From Rhizobiales bacterium 2SD (GTDB lineage Bacteria; Pseudomonadota; Alphaproteobacteria; Rhizobiales; Beijerinckiaceae), in assembly GCA_005502805.1 (NCBI GenBank), contig SCMY01000001.1, positions 682,001-746,000 on the forward strand: a DNA stretch of 64,000 bases. The letters are read 5' to 3'. The notes under the pieces were generated by a model, which was given only the letters and a program-made list of their open reading frames with translations, was not told the DNA's origin and searched no databases. Made by a program: the position numbers and the translations under genes. Positions 26,641 through 36,301 of this stretch are shown here, piece by piece; position 1 is the first letter of the stretch; each line of letters starts with the position of its first letter.

Positions 26641-27734
26641 TCAGCCGTCGCGACATGTTGAAGACCGGTGCCGCCGCAGCGGCGGCGCTGTCTGTCCCGC
26701 GCCTTGCCGCCGCGCAGGATACGCCCTTCGCGCCGAAGCCCGGCGTTTGGCGCGATTTTTCAGTGGCGACCCGTCTCGACCTCTCGGCAAACGGCAAGGC
26801 GCAGGCCTGGATTCCGCTGCCGTCGCTGCGCGAGGACGAGTGGATCAAGCCCGGCAAGAACAGCTGGGAGACCAATGCGGTCTCGGCCGAGGTGGTGCGG
26901 GATCCGAAATACGGCGCCGAATTGCTGCATGTCGTCTTCAAGGATGGCGAGACCGCGCCGAGCTTCGAGGTCCGCAGCCAGTTCTCGCTGCGCGACCGGG
27001 CCGAGGACCTCGGCACGAAGAGTGCCGCCCCAGCCTTGAGCGCCGCCGAGCGCAACCTCTATCTCGAGGCAACCGAGCTGATGCCGACCGACGGCATCGT
27101 CAGGGAGACGGCGGAGAAAGCGGCAGCCGGCAAGGCTGGCGATCTCGACCGGGCGCGGGCGATCTATGAATGGGTCGTCGCCAACACCTTCCGTGACGCC
27201 AAGACGCGCGGCTGCGGCACGGGCGATGTCGCCTCGATGCTGCGGACCGGCAATCTCGGCGGCAAATGCGCCGATCTCAACGCGCTCTATGTCGCTCTGG
27301 TCCGTAGCGTCGGCATCCCCGCCCGCGACATCTACGGCATCCGCGTCGCGCCCTCGAAATTCGGCTACAAGAGCCTCGGGACTAGTTCGGACGTCATCAC
27401 CAAGGCGCAGCATTGCCGAGCCGAGATCTGGCTCGACGGCCATGGCTGGGTCGCGACCGATCCGGCCGATGTCCGCAAGGTCGTGCTGGAAGAGCCGCCG
27501 GGCAACAACGCCGTCGACAATCCCAAGGTCGCCGCGGCGCGGCAAGTGCTGTTCGGCGCCTGGGAGGGCAACTGGCTCGGCTACAACGTCGCGCACGACC
27601 TCATCCTGCCGGGTTCGAAGCACAAGGTCGGCTTCCTGATGTATCCGCAGGCTGAAGTCGCCGGCGCGCTGCTCGACTGCCTCGATCCCGATACGTTCAA
27701 GTACACGATCAAGTCGGCCGAGCTGACAGCCTGA
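26637..27734 (+). CDS. Exported transglutaminase-like protein
   Basis: A 365-residue protein with a twin-arginine signal ('SRRDMLKTGAAAAAALSV', about 3-20, cleavage after 'RLAAA'). The C-terminal two thirds is a transglutaminase/protease-like domain with a complete Cys-His-Asp triad: Cys211 in 'GGKCADLNALYVAL', His259 in 'KAQHCRAEIWL' and Asp275 in 'WVATDPADV'. Tat export would deliver it folded to the periplasm, where the TlpA-like partner could keep its catalytic Cys reduced. The N-terminal 100 residues look like a beta-rich domain. Bacterial members act as proteases or amidases more often than as cross-linkers. The location directly ahead of nifS-like and selD genes is suggestive but functional linkage to selenium is unproven. 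Confidence 0.85.
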   Translation: MISRRDMLKTGAAAAAALSVPRLAAAQDTPFAPKPGVWRDFSVATRLDLSANGKAQAWIPLPSLREDEWIKPGKNSWETNAVSAEVVRDPKYGAELLHVVFKDGETAPSFEVRSQFSLRDRAEDLGTKSAAPALSAAERNLYLEATELMPTDGIVRETAEKAAAGKAGDLDRARAIYEWVVANTFRDAKTRGCGTGDVASMLRTGNLGGKCADLNALYVALVRSVGIPARDIYGIRVAPSKFGYKSLGTSSDVITKAQHCRAEIWLDGHGWVATDPADVRKVVLEEPPGNNAVDNPKVAAARQVLFGAWEGNWLGYNVAHDLILPGSKHKVGFLMYPQAEVAGALLDCLDPDTFKYTIKSAELTA

Positions 27735-27742
27735 TTGCGATC

Positions 27743-27770
27743 GCGGGGCGAAGAGAACCTTTCGCCCCGC
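27743..27770. terminator. Intercistronic hairpin
   Basis: GCGGGGCGAA (27743-27752) and TTCGCCCCGC (27761-27770) form a 10-bp perfect stem between the transglutaminase-like and desulfurase genes. There is no T tract, so partial termination or mRNA processing is as likely as full termination. Confidence 0.45.
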
Positions 27771-27787
27771 TCACACGAGGATTGCCG

Positions 27788-28933
27788 ATGCAGCCGGTCT
27801 ATCTCGACTACAACGCCACGACACCGGTCGCGCCCGAGGTGCTCGCGGCGATGATGCCGTTCCTGACCGGCGGCTTCGGCAATCCCTCGTCCAGCCATGC
27901 TCTCGGCCGCCAGGCGCATGCGGCGGTCGAGCGTGCGCGAGCCGAGGTCGCCGGGCTGATCGGCGCGGAGCCGGACGAGATCCTGTTCACCGGCGGCGGG
28001 ACGGAAGCCAACAATCTGGCGATCCGGGGCGCGCTCGCCCCGGACGATGACCGGGCCATCGTCACCACCGCGATCGAGCATCCGGCGACCGAGGAATGCT
28101 GCCGCCTGCACGAGGCCGCCGGGCGCGTCGTCCGGCGTGTCGCCGCCGGTCCCGACGGCATCGTCCGCAGCGCCGACATGGCGAGAGCCGTCGATTCCGG
28201 GACAGGGCTCATCACCGTCATCCTTGCACAGAACGAGATCGGCACCTTGCAGCCGGTCGCCGCCATCTCTGCCTGCGCCCGCTCCGTCGGCGCCCTGGTC
28301 CATACCGATGCGGCGCAGGCCGTCGGCAAGCTGCCCGTCGATGTCCGCGAGCTCGGCGTCGATCTCCTGTCGATCGCTGGGCACAAGCTCAATGCACCGA
28401 AGGGCGTCGGCGCGCTATTCATCCGCCGCGGCGTCGCCGTCCGGCCGGTGCTGGTCGGCGGCGGACAGGAAGGCGGCATCCGGCCCGGCACCGAGAACGT
28501 CCCGTATATCGCCGGGCTCGGCGCCGCCTGCGCCTTGGCCAGTGAGCGTCTGAAGCACCGGAGCACCGCGCTTGCGGCCTTGAGCCAAAGGCTGCTGGCC
28601 GGCCTGCGCGAGGCCGTACCCGGACTGCTGCTCGTCGGCGATCCCGAGCACCGGCTGCCGAACACGCTGAACGTCCTCTTCCCCGGCGTCTCCGGCCGGA
28701 GCCTGCTCGAGAGCTGTCCCGCGGTGATGGCCTCGGTCGGCTCGGCCTGCCATGCCGACAGCGAGGAGCCGTCCGCCATCCTGACCGCGCTCGGCTTCGA
28801 GCGGGAGGCGGCGCTCGGAGCTGTCAGGCTTTCGCTCGGCTGGGACAGCACGGTCGAGGACATCGACATAGCGACCACGGAGCTTGCCGGCGCCTGGCGC
28901 TCGCTCGCCTCAGTGCGCCAGAGCGCCGCCTGA
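27788..28933 (+). CDS. NifS/IscS-like cysteine desulfurase, probable selenium donor
   Basis: A 381-residue class V PLP aminotransferase. '[16 protein letters not shown]', '[14 protein letters not shown]', '[17 protein letters not shown]', His98 in 'AIEHPA', the PLP Lys200 in '[12 protein letters not shown]' and the catalytic Cys321 in '[10 protein letters not shown]' are all present. Family members release sulfur from cysteine or selenium from selenocysteine. Placement 16 bases ahead of selD suggests it supplies selenide or persulfide-bound selenium for selenophosphate synthesis (inference). An in-frame TTG two codons earlier could be used, but the ATG is preferred. Confidence 0.9.
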   Translation: MQPVYLDYNATTPVAPEVLAAMMPFLTGGFGNPSSSHALGRQAHAAVERARAEVAGLIGAEPDEILFTGGGTEANNLAIRGALAPDDDRAIVTTAIEHPATEECCRLHEAAGRVVRRVAAGPDGIVRSADMARAVDSGTGLITVILAQNEIGTLQPVAAISACARSVGALVHTDAAQAVGKLPVDVRELGVDLLSIAGHKLNAPKGVGALFIRRGVAVRPVLVGGGQEGGIRPGTENVPYIAGLGAACALASERLKHRSTALAALSQRLLAGLREAVPGLLLVGDPEHRLPNTLNVLFPGVSGRSLLESCPAVMASVGSACHADSEEPSAILTALGFEREAALGAVRLSLGWDSTVEDIDIATTELAGAWRSLASVRQSAA

Positions 28934-28949
28934 TATGGAGACCCGAGAG

Positions 28950-30026
28950 ATGAGCGACACGATCGAGCTCGACACCCCGCCGCGCACTGCCGCGCCGCGC
29001 CTGACCAGCCTGGCGCATGGCGGCGGCTGCGGCTGCAAGCTCGCACCCTCCGTGCTGCAGCAACTGCTGGCCGACCACCCGGCCGCCGGTCCCTACAAGC
29101 AACTGCTCGTCGGCACCGAGACCGGCGACGACGCCGCCGTCTGGCAGGTCGACGACGAGACCTGCGTGGTCGCGACCACCGATTTCTTCATGCCGATGGT
29201 CGACGACCCCCATGATTTCGGCCGCATCGCCGCGACCAATGCGATCTCCGATGTCTATGCCATGGGCGGCACGCCGATCATGGCGCTCGCCATCCTCGGC
29301 ATGCCGCTCGACAAACTGCCGGTCGAGGTGACCCGCGAAATCCTGAAGGGCGGCGCTTCGATCTGCGCCGAGGCCGGCATCCCCGTCGCCGGCGGCCATT
29401 CGATCGACGCGCCCGAGCCCATCTATGGCCTTGCCGTCATCGGCCTGCTGAAGCCGCGGAACCTGCGCCGCAACAGCGGGGCGAAGCCCGGCGATGCGCT
29501 GATCCTGACCAAGGCGCTCGGCGTCGGCATCTATTCGGCCGCCTTCAAGAAGGAGCAGCTGTCGCCGGAAGCCTATGACGAGATGATCGCGTCGGTGACG
29601 CTGCTCAACCGCGTCGGCGCCGAGCTCGCCAGGGATGCCGACGTGCACGCGATCACCGACGTCACCGGCTTCGGCATCCTCGGCCACGGGCTCGAAATGG
29701 CGCGCGGCTCCAATGCGACGCTGAATCTGAGACTGGCCGACCTGCCATTCCTGTCCCAGGCCGAGCGGCTGGCGCGCGAGGGCCGCGTCACTGGCGCGTC
29801 GCATCGCAACTGGTCGAGCTATGGCGAGGGCGCGGATCTGCCGGCGGGTCTCCCCGACTGGCAGCGCCATCTCCTGACCGATCCGCAGACCTCGGGCGGG
29901 CTGCTGGTCTCCTGCGCGGCTGGACGGGCGCAGGATCTGCTCGCGGCGATCAAGGCCGCCGGCTACCCGTCGGCCCGGATCATCGGCGCGGTCGAAGCCG
30001 GCCCGGGGCGTGTGGTCGTGGGATGA
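28950..30026 (+). CDS. selD: Selenide, water dikinase
   Basis: A 358-residue selenophosphate synthase that makes the selenium donor for SelA from selenide and ATP. The catalytic glycine-rich loop '[11 protein letters not shown]' contains the active Cys27 and Lys30, so this is the Cys rather than the Sec form. ATP-binding elements include 'ETGDDAAVW', '[32 protein letters not shown]' (in consecutive segments), 'VAGGHSID' and '[12 protein letters not shown]'. GAGAG precedes the chosen ATG; an upstream ATG at 28935 is less well placed. It ends 10 bases from the convergent sel operon. Confidence 0.96.
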   Translation: MSDTIELDTPPRTAAPRLTSLAHGGGCGCKLAPSVLQQLLADHPAAGPYKQLLVGTETGDDAAVWQVDDETCVVATTDFFMPMVDDPHDFGRIAATNAISDVYAMGGTPIMALAILGMPLDKLPVEVTREILKGGASICAEAGIPVAGGHSIDAPEPIYGLAVIGLLKPRNLRRNSGAKPGDALILTKALGVGIYSAAFKKEQLSPEAYDEMIASVTLLNRVGAELARDADVHAITDVTGFGILGHGLEMARGSNATLNLRLADLPFLSQAERLAREGRVTGASHRNWSSYGEGADLPAGLPDWQRHLLTDPQTSGGLLVSCAAGRAQDLLAAIKAAGYPSARIIGAVEAGPGRVVVG

Positions 30027-30035
30027 CGTTACGCC

Positions 30036-30416
30036 TCAAGCCTCCGCCACCTCCAGCCGCCGGCCCCAGACGTCGAAGAACTCGCCCTTGTTGAGCACGA
30101 GCCGGTCCTGATCCAGCGCCGCCTCGAGCTCGCGCAGCCGGGCGCGCGCGAGCTCGTCGGGTACCAGCCCGCCATCCTCGCGCGTCGGGAAGAAGGCCGC
30201 GCCGTCCCAGTTCACGCCGGCGCCACGCAGCAGCATTACGATGTCGCCCCAGTCGAGCTCGTCGCCGACGACATGGACGAAGGTCGAGCGCAGCGGCTCC
30301 AGCCTCGGCTCGGCGATCCGGACGAGCACGATCAGCGCGGTGAAGTGGCCCTTGCGGAGCATCTTCGCGAGCCAGCGCTCGAAATCCGTGCCCAGCCCCC
30401 TGCCGGTCTGCGTCAT
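30036..30416 (-). CDS. Unrecognised 126-residue protein coupled to selB
   Basis: I do not recognise this protein. It is soluble, without signal or membrane segments, and carries 'WLAKMLRKGHFTALIVLVRI', a central 'VVGDELDWGDIVMLLRGAGVNWDGAAFFP' region (two segments) and a charged helical C-terminus. Its ATG is 6 bases after the selB stop and its ribosome site (AGGGA) overlaps that stop, which argues for translational coupling. It is the last gene of the fdo-sel operon and ends 10 bases from convergent selD. A selenium-related role is inferred from position only. Confidence 0.7.
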   Translation of the reverse strand: MTQTGRGLGTDFERWLAKMLRKGHFTALIVLVRIAEPRLEPLRSTFVHVVGDELDWGDIVMLLRGAGVNWDGAAFFPTREDGGLVPDELARARLRELEAALDQDRLVLNKGEFFDVWGRRLEVAEA

Positions 30417-30422
30417 GGTCCC

Positions 30423-32450
30423 TCAGTGAACTGGCGGAAGAGAATGGGAGTCGAACCCACCAGAGACCGTTTGACGGCCCCTCCCGGATTTGAAGTCCGG
30501 ACGCCCCACCGGGGACGCTTCTCCTCCAGCTGGCGCATCGGGCTGCGAGCCGAACAAATCGAGCCGCTGCCGGTTGATGCGCCTGAGATCGCCGCGGCGG
30601 ATGGTGACGCCGTGACGATCGAAGAACTCCAGGATCTGAATCGCGACCTTGCGGCCATTGTCGAGCCTGTCGCGGAACTGCGCGGCGTTGAAGCCGGCGG
30701 CATCGGCAGCTGCGAGTTCAGTCGCGATCCTGACCATCTCGGAAACCGTATCGCGCAGGAAGAAGTGGTCAAGCGCGACCTCGTGCACTTCGCCGCGCCG
30801 GCCGACCAGGCGAAAGAGACGACGGATGTCCTCCTCGCGGCGGCCGAGCATCTCACCGATATCGCGCACGCGCGGTGGCCGGAAGCGCTCGCTCGCTCCG
30901 ATCAGGGGCGCAATGCGGCGCCAGAGCGTCTCATCCTCCGAAGTCAGCCTGATCTCGTGTTCTGGCCGCCTGATCCAGGAGCCGATCACGACCAGCTCGC
31001 CGGCAGTCGCCAGCTGTGCGAGGGCCGCGCGGAACAAGGCGGCAGGCAGCCGCGGCTGGAGCGAGAGCCGCAGCCGCTCCAGTCCCATGCCCTGCTGGTC
31101 CGGGTTCTCGCTATGATAGGACTTCAACGTCTCGACCAGTGCCAGCGAGAAGCGCTGCCAGACCTCCGGCAGCATCGTCACAGGGCCGATCCGCACCAGC
31201 CCGAGCTGCCCAGCCAATGCCCCGGCTTGCGCAGGGCCGAGCGCCCGGTCGCGAGCGAAGGCGTCGAGGTCGACATGATGTGGCGGCGCATCGAGCAGAT
31301 CTCGCAACGCCTCGGCGTGATCGCTCTTGGCAAGAGCGAGGAGCTGCGCTCGCCGCTCAGGGCTGCGGCGCTTTCGCTCCGGTGCTCGCAGATCGAGAAA
31401 GCGGCCGCCGCCGAGTGTCCGCGAGGCGCTCGTGTCGCGCAGCACGAACCGATCGAGCGCCGCCGCTGCAATTGGCGCCTCCAGAGCGAGCTGGACAAGC
31501 CCATTTGTGCCCGGCGCGACCTCGTCGCCGAGCAGGACGATGCGTGCGCCGGTCTCGCTGGAGCCGTGGTGCAGTCGCACCGGTTGCCACATCGCGAGCG
31601 GCTTCTTCTCCGAAGCGAGGAGCGTCAGCTCGACATCGATCCGCATGACCGGCGCGTGCAAGGCCGGCGACACGATCATGTCACCGCGGGTGATCGCATC
31701 TTTCGAGACGTCGGGGCCGGCGAGGTTGAGCGCACAGCGATCACCCGCAGCGCCGCTTTCGGCCGGGCGGTTCTGGGCGTGGATCGAGCGCACGCGTGCG
31801 GCGATCCCCGAGGGTGAGACCGTGACGCTATCGCCTGCCGAGACCGTGCCGGAGAGCACCGTACCGGTGACGACAGTGCCGGCTCCGGGCAGCGTGAAGC
31901 AGCGATCGACGGCGAGCCGGAAAGCGCCGTCGCTGCGGCGCAGCTGCGCCGCCTGGGCAAGCTCGCGCAGCAGCCCGGCGAGCGCATCGATGCCCGCGCC
32001 CGTGACTGTCGAGACCGGCAGGGTCGGGGCATCCTCGAAAGGGGTTCCCGCCAGCAGCGCCGCGATCTCTCCCTCCGCGTCGGCCAAGCGATCTTCGTCG
32101 ACAAGATCCGACTTGGTCAACGCCACCACCGCCTTATCGATGCCGAGCAGGCCGGCGATGTCGACATGCTCGCGCGTCTGCGGCATCACCCCGTCATCGG
32201 CCGCGACCACCAGCAGCAGGAGGTCGATGCCGGAGGCACCGGCCAACATGGTGTGGACGAGCTTCTCATGGCCGGGAACGTCGACGAAGCCGACGATATT
32301 GCCGTCAGCCAACGGCCAATAGGCGAAGCCGAGCGCGATGGTGATGCCGCGCTCCTTCTCCTCCTTCAAACGGTCGGTGTCGACGCCGGTCAGCCGCCGC
32401 ACCAGCGAGGTCTTGCCGTGGTCGATATGGCCGGCCGTGCCGATGATCAT
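30423..32450 (-). CDS. selB: Selenocysteine-specific elongation factor
   Basis: A 675-residue GTPase that delivers selenocysteinyl-tRNA to UGA codons next to SECIS hairpins. G-domain motifs are '[12 protein letters not shown]' (4-15), 'DVPGHE' (57-62) and 'TKSD' (112-115), followed by EF-Tu-like domains (about 170-350) and C-terminal winged-helix repeats that bind SECIS RNA. Oddly, the frame has no stop where a normal SelB would end (about residue 640) and runs through the whole tRNA-Sec gene: residues about 642-673 are encoded by selC, and the stop follows 7 bases after the tRNA CCA. The start lies 3 bases from the stop of the Sel1-repeat gene. Confidence 0.95.
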   Translation of the reverse strand: MIIGTAGHIDHGKTSLVRRLTGVDTDRLKEEKERGITIALGFAYWPLADGNIVGFVDVPGHEKLVHTMLAGASGIDLLLLVVAADDGVMPQTREHVDIAGLLGIDKAVVALTKSDLVDEDRLADAEGEIAALLAGTPFEDAPTLPVSTVTGAGIDALAGLLRELAQAAQLRRSDGAFRLAVDRCFTLPGAGTVVTGTVLSGTVSAGDSVTVSPSGIAARVRSIHAQNRPAESGAAGDRCALNLAGPDVSKDAITRGDMIVSPALHAPVMRIDVELTLLASEKKPLAMWQPVRLHHGSSETGARIVLLGDEVAPGTNGLVQLALEAPIAAAALDRFVLRDTSASRTLGGGRFLDLRAPERKRRSPERRAQLLALAKSDHAEALRDLLDAPPHHVDLDAFARDRALGPAQAGALAGQLGLVRIGPVTMLPEVWQRFSLALVETLKSYHSENPDQQGMGLERLRLSLQPRLPAALFRAALAQLATAGELVVIGSWIRRPEHEIRLTSEDETLWRRIAPLIGASERFRPPRVRDIGEMLGRREEDIRRLFRLVGRRGEVHEVALDHFFLRDTVSEMVRIATELAAADAAGFNAAQFRDRLDNGRKVAIQILEFFDRHGVTIRRGDLRRINRQRLDLFGSQPDAPAGGEASPVGRPDFKSGRGRQTVSGGFDSHSLPPVH
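30432..30527 (-). tRNA. selC: tRNA-Sec (anticodon TCA)
   Basis: A 96-base tRNA including an encoded CCA. The acceptor stem has the 8 pairs peculiar to tRNA-Sec (GGAGGAGA with TCTCTTCC, one G-U). The anticodon arm is CCGGACTTCAAATCCGG with TCA, the T loop contains GGTTCGACTCC, and a long variable arm (GAGGGGCCGTCAAACGGTCTC region) is present. It lies entirely within the selB reading frame on the same strand. Confidence 0.97.
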
Positions 32451-32453
32451 GTG

Positions 32454-33194
32454 CTACGCCTCCGCCGGGGCGGCCGCACGCGCGGCTTTGACGAAGGGCG
32501 CTGCGAGCAGGCTGCCATTGCTTTCGGCTTCGAGCAGCAATGCGAGCGCGCGGGCCGGGTCCTTGTCGACTCCCTGCCCCAGCAAGGTGGCGGCGCCGAG
32601 CATCGCCATCGCGTCGGCATCGCCGGCCTCAGCGCCGCGCCGCCACCACTGCGCAGCCAGGCCCGCATCGCGTTCCACGCCGAGCGCATCGTGATGGATC
32701 ATGCCGAGCCGGGTCATGCTGGTGGCGATACCGGCCTCGGCCGCTCCTTGCGCCCAGCGCAGCGCCTCCGGCCGATCGGCCTCCAGCCCGGTTTCGAGCA
32801 GCATCCAGGACAGCATGTCCTGCGCCGGCGCATCGCCCTGCTCGGCGGCGAGGCGATAGAGCCGCAGCGCCTCGCCATTGTCCTGCGCGATGCCTTCGCC
32901 CTTGAAATGCAGCGTCGCGAGATTGCGCTGGCCGACCGGATCGCCGCTCTCGGCCGAGAGCGTCAGCCAGCGCAAGGCGAGAGCCGGATCGCGCTCGACA
33001 CCGAGCCCCTCGGCGAAGCAGGCGCCGACATTGTTCTGGGCGCGGGCGACGCCGGCATGGGCGAGTGGTCCCCAGATCGCCAGTGCGGCCGGATGGTCGC
33101 CGCGCTCGACCGCCGCGGTCGCCTCGGCCATCGCCGCGCCGACATCGGGGGGCGCCGCTTTGTCCTTGCCGAGCAGGCGGTCAAGCCAGCGCAT
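32454..33194 (-). CDS. Sel1-repeat (SLR/TPR-like) protein
   Basis: A 246-residue soluble protein made of about five Sel1-like helical repeats of 36-40 residues, for example '[19 protein letters not shown]', '[19 protein letters not shown]', '[19 protein letters not shown]' and '[19 protein letters not shown]'. Such repeats form a solenoid that mediates protein contacts. The gene overlaps the 3' end of selA by 14 bases and abuts selB, so it is cotranscribed with the selenium genes. The family name comes from a nematode gene and does not itself imply selenium, so a scaffold role in Sec synthesis is only inference. Confidence 0.85.
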   Translation of the reverse strand: MRWLDRLLGKDKAAPPDVGAAMAEATAAVERGDHPAALAIWGPLAHAGVARAQNNVGACFAEGLGVERDPALALRWLTLSAESGDPVGQRNLATLHFKGEGIAQDNGEALRLYRLAAEQGDAPAQDMLSWMLLETGLEADRPEALRWAQGAAEAGIATSMTRLGMIHHDALGVERDAGLAAQWWRRGAEAGDADAMAMLGAATLLGQGVDKDPARALALLLEAESNGSLLAAPFVKAARAAAPAEA

Positions 33195-34587
33195 GACCCG
33201 CTCCCGGCTGCAACTGGCTCAGCTGGCTGGTGAAGGCGCCCTCGTTCTCCAGGCAGCGCAGATCGAAGAGCAGCGTCCCCTGCGCGATGCGGCCGATCAC
33301 CGGCAGGGGCAGAGCGCGGAAGGCTGCAGCGAGTCGCTCGACCGCGGAGCCAGACGCCTTGCCGGCGGGCTTCAGCGCGAGTCCGGCGCTCGGCAGCGTC
33401 TCCAGCGGCAGCGCGCCCGAGCCGATCTGGCTGGAGCATTCGACGATCTCGACGGACCAGCCTGCCCCCACGGCGGCGGAGAGCACTGGCAGCAGGCGTT
33501 CGGCCAAGGCGCGCAGCTCGGCAGCCGAGCGGGTGAACAGGCGCAGTGTCGGCAGGCGATCAGCCAGCCGGTCGGGATCGCGATAGAGCTTCAGGGTCGC
33601 TTCGAGCGCCGCCAGCCTGAGCTTGTCGAGTCTGAGCGCCCGCTTCAGCGGGTTCTTGGCCAGTTTGGCGACGAGGTCCTTCCGGCCGGCGACGATGCCG
33701 GCCTGTGGGCCGCCAAGCAGCTTGTCGCCGGAAAAGGTGACGAGATCGGCGCCGCCCTTCAGCGCATCCTGGACGGTCTTCTCATGGCGTAGGCCCCAGC
33801 GAGCCAGATCGACCAGCGTGCCGGAGCCGAGATCATCGACGAAGGGAATGCCATGCTCGCGGCCGAGCTTGGCGAGTTCGGCAGGCAAGACCTCGGCGGT
33901 GAAGCCCTGGACGAGATAGTTGGAGGTGTGGACCTTCATCAGCAGCCCGGTCTGCGGGCCGATCGCCTCGGCATAGTCGCGCAGATGGGTGCGGTTTGTG
34001 GTACCGACCTCGCGCAGCACGGCCCCGGCGCGCGCCATGATGTCGGGCATGCGGAAGGCGCCGCCGATCTCGATCAATTCGCCGCGCGAGACGATCGCCT
34101 CGCGCTCCCTGGCGAGGGTATTCAGCACGAGCAGCACGGCCGAGGCGTTGTTGTTGACGAGGACGGCGTCCTCGGCCCCGGTCAATTCGCGGATCAGCTC
34201 GCGCACATGCGCATCCCGCTCGCCGCGCTGGCCGGCCGCGATCTCGTATTCGAGATTGGTCGGCGCCCGCATCGCCGCGACGACGGCCTCGATCGCTTCC
34301 TCGGCCAGGAGCGCACGGCCGAGATTGGTGTGCAGCACGGTGCCGGTGAGATTGATGACCGGGCGCTGCGAGGGGCGCTCCCGCTCCTCCAGGCTCGCCA
34401 ATACCCGTTCCGCGATGGCCTCGACCGATACGGCCGCCACGCCTTCGTCCCGGCGCAGGCGCTCCAGCACCTGCCGGACGGTGCCCGTCGCGGCCTGCCG
34501 GCCATGGCGGGCGATCGCCAGTTCACAATGCGGGCTGCGAAGCACCTCGTCGACCGATGGCGGGCGGAAGCGTTCGGGTCTGTTCAT
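33181..34587 (-). CDS. selA: L-seryl-tRNA(Sec) selenium transferase
   Basis: A 468-residue PLP enzyme that converts seryl-tRNA(Sec) to selenocysteinyl-tRNA(Sec) using selenophosphate. The N-terminal tRNA-recognition part ('PPSVDEVLRSP') is followed by 'INLTGTVLHTNLGRALL', 'NLEYEIAAGQRGERD', 'VNNNASAVLLVLNTLA', 'GTTNRTHLRDY', 'DDLGSGTLVDL' and the PLP-binding Lys289 in 'TFSGDKLLGGPQAG'. Length and motifs match bacterial SelA. It lies 26 bases after fdhE, linking Sec synthesis to the formate dehydrogenase it serves. Confidence 0.96.
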   Translation of the reverse strand: MNRPERFRPPSVDEVLRSPHCELAIARHGRQAATGTVRQVLERLRRDEGVAAVSVEAIAERVLASLEERERPSQRPVINLTGTVLHTNLGRALLAEEAIEAVVAAMRAPTNLEYEIAAGQRGERDAHVRELIRELTGAEDAVLVNNNASAVLLVLNTLAREREAIVSRGELIEIGGAFRMPDIMARAGAVLREVGTTNRTHLRDYAEAIGPQTGLLMKVHTSNYLVQGFTAEVLPAELAKLGREHGIPFVDDLGSGTLVDLARWGLRHEKTVQDALKGGADLVTFSGDKLLGGPQAGIVAGRKDLVAKLAKNPLKRALRLDKLRLAALEATLKLYRDPDRLADRLPTLRLFTRSAAELRALAERLLPVLSAAVGAGWSVEIVECSSQIGSGALPLETLPSAGLALKPAGKASGSAVERLAAAFRALPLPVIGRIAQGTLLFDLRCLENEGAFTSQLSQLQPGAGHALA

Positions 34588-34612
34588 CGGCTCCCTCCGG
34601 GAGACAGGATGG

Positions 34613-35533
34613 TCAATAACCGAGCAGGAACGGGTTCACGCCGGCGCGCCGCCAGCCGGCTTCGGAGACGAGGATGTCGAGCCCGAGGCTCGCGACATCG
34701 TCCGCAACCGGCTCGAGCTCAGCATCCTTTCGCTGGTTCAGAATCTTCACAAAGGTTTTGCACTCGTCGCAGGTCTCGGCCTTGATCGTGTCGGCGATCC
34801 CCTCGATCGCCTGATAATGGATGCCCTTGGTCGATCCGCAGGAGACGCATTTCACCCGGACATGGTTCCACTGCGCGGCGCAGAGCGAACATTGAACATA
34901 GCGCACCCCGTCGAGATCGATCGTACTGATGACCGCGCTCGTCACCGGCGGGCCGCCGCAGCAGGGGCAGACGCCATCGGCGACGGGCTGCGGCAGCAGA
35001 GCGTCGAGGCGAGCCGTCCGCCTGGCCGCTGCGACCTGAAGCGCTGCCGCCGCGAAGATGTGGTCGGCGACGGTCTCGGCCGGCACCGCATCGCTGAGCA
35101 CGGCCGCGAACATGACGCGCCGGCCCTCCTCGTCGACGGCGCCGGCGCGGCTTAGCGCGGCGCGCGCGAGCTCGGGCATGGCGACCTCGTCCATCAACGC
35201 GATCAGCCGGGTGAAGCAGGCTGCAGCAACCTCGTCCTCGGCCAGATCCTCGCGTGGCACGAGCGGCATCGCATTGGCGGCCCGGCGATGCAGTTCGTCG
35301 GGCGAAGGCAGAGCGGGCGTATCCGCCTCGCCCACCAGCCTGTCCTGCGCCTGCGACAGCGCGGCGAGGAAGCGCAGATAGGGCTCAAGCTGATGCCCGG
35401 GCGCCAGCGCATTGAAGCGCATCGCACGCAGGCCGAAGAGCGATTGCGGCTCGGGCAGGCGAAGGAAGGGCGGCTTGTCACGCTCGGCGATGCCGACATC
35501 CTCGAATGTCGCCAGGCCCTGGTCTTCACTCAT
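34613..35533 (-). CDS. fdhE: Formate dehydrogenase accessory protein
   Basis: A 306-residue protein needed for maturation or activity of respiratory formate dehydrogenase. The C-terminal half carries four rubredoxin-like Cys pairs (Cys189/192, 215/218, 229/232, 255/258) in contexts such as 'CSLCAAQWNHVRVKCVSCGS', 'ETCDECKTF' and 'DGVCPCCGG', the recognised FdhE pattern for binding iron. 'LYLRFLAALSQAQ'-type sequence ('PYLRFLAALSQAQD') lies near residue 55. The start at 35533 (MSEDQ) gives the best N-terminus; the frame extends 8 codons further. It follows fdoI by 72 bases. Confidence 0.94.
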   Translation of the reverse strand: MSEDQGLATFEDVGIAERDKPPFLRLPEPQSLFGLRAMRFNALAPGHQLEPYLRFLAALSQAQDRLVGEADTPALPSPDELHRRAANAMPLVPREDLAEDEVAAACFTRLIALMDEVAMPELARAALSRAGAVDEEGRRVMFAAVLSDAVPAETVADHIFAAAALQVAAARRTARLDALLPQPVADGVCPCCGGPPVTSAVISTIDLDGVRYVQCSLCAAQWNHVRVKCVSCGSTKGIHYQAIEGIADTIKAETCDECKTFVKILNQRKDAELEPVADDVASLGLDILVSEAGWRRAGVNPFLLGY

Positions 35534-35605
35534 AGGCACCGACCTTCCGAACCGCACGGGTCACGTAGGAGAGCGAAGCGGCGCCGGCCGCCCCGCCAGT
35601 CTTCT

Positions 35606-36301
35606 TCATTCCGCCGGGCGCGTGTTGTGCCCGCGCAGCGGCGTCTGGCGCTCGTCGATCACACCCTCGCGCGCTTCGCCACGCAGCCAGAGCCGGTGGT
35701 GACGATAAGCCCAGCCGCCGGTCACCTTGCCCTCGGTCATGGCGCTGATCGTGCCGCGCACATAGAAGCCGGCATAGATGTGGACGATCACGACGAGCAG
35801 CATCGCCACCGCAGCCAAGGCGTGGACGATATGGCCGAAGCGCTGCTGCTCGATGGTGAAGCTGGCTCCGAAATATTCGTACCAGATCACGATGCCGCTG
35901 ATGAACAGCACGATGATCGACACCGTCATCAGCCAGAAGACGATCTTCTGCGCGCCGTTGTACTTGCCGATCTCGGGCAGGTTCTCCTCGCGGCCGGACA
36001 TGACCTCGCCGATATGGCCCATCCATTTGGTGTCGGCCTTGGTCCAGAAATTATAGCGCACCATCTGGGTGAACAGGATGGTGAAACTCGCCAGCAGCAC
36101 GACGCCGATCCAGGGATGGAGCCAGCGCGTGTTCGAGCCGCCGCCGAAGAAGCTGCTCAGGAAGAACAGCGAGGGATGGAACAGCGCGGCCCCGCTGATC
36201 GCCAGCAGGATCAGGGAGATCGCAGTGACCCAATGGTTGACGCGGACCCGGCCGGGATAGCGGTCGACGGTCGTGCGCGCTTCTTCACGCCTTACGGCCA
36301 C
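35606..36301 (-). CDS. fdoI: Formate dehydrogenase gamma subunit (cytochrome b556)
   Basis: A 231-residue inner-membrane protein with four predicted helices. The His in '[18 protein letters not shown]' near the N-terminus and those in '[30 protein letters not shown]' (in two segments) are the expected haem b ligands. It anchors the periplasmic FdoGH dimer and passes electrons to the quinone pool. The gene overlaps the end of fdoH by 17 bases. The final 35 residues are hydrophilic and variable. Confidence 0.94.
   Translation of the reverse strand: MAVRREEARTTVDRYPGRVRVNHWVTAISLILLAISGAALFHPSLFFLSSFFGGGSNTRWLHPWIGVVLLASFTILFTQMVRYNFWTKADTKWMGHIGEVMSGREENLPEIGKYNGAQKIVFWLMTVSIIVLFISGIVIWYEYFGASFTIEQQRFGHIVHALAAVAMLLVVIVHIYAGFYVRGTISAMTEGKVTGGWAYRHHRLWLRGEAREGVIDERQTPLRGHNTRPAE

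Noticed and set aside
32454..33194. Sel1-repeat protein annotated as a selenium protein by name
   Set aside because: Sel1 refers to a nematode gene; only the operon position, not the family, links it to selenium.
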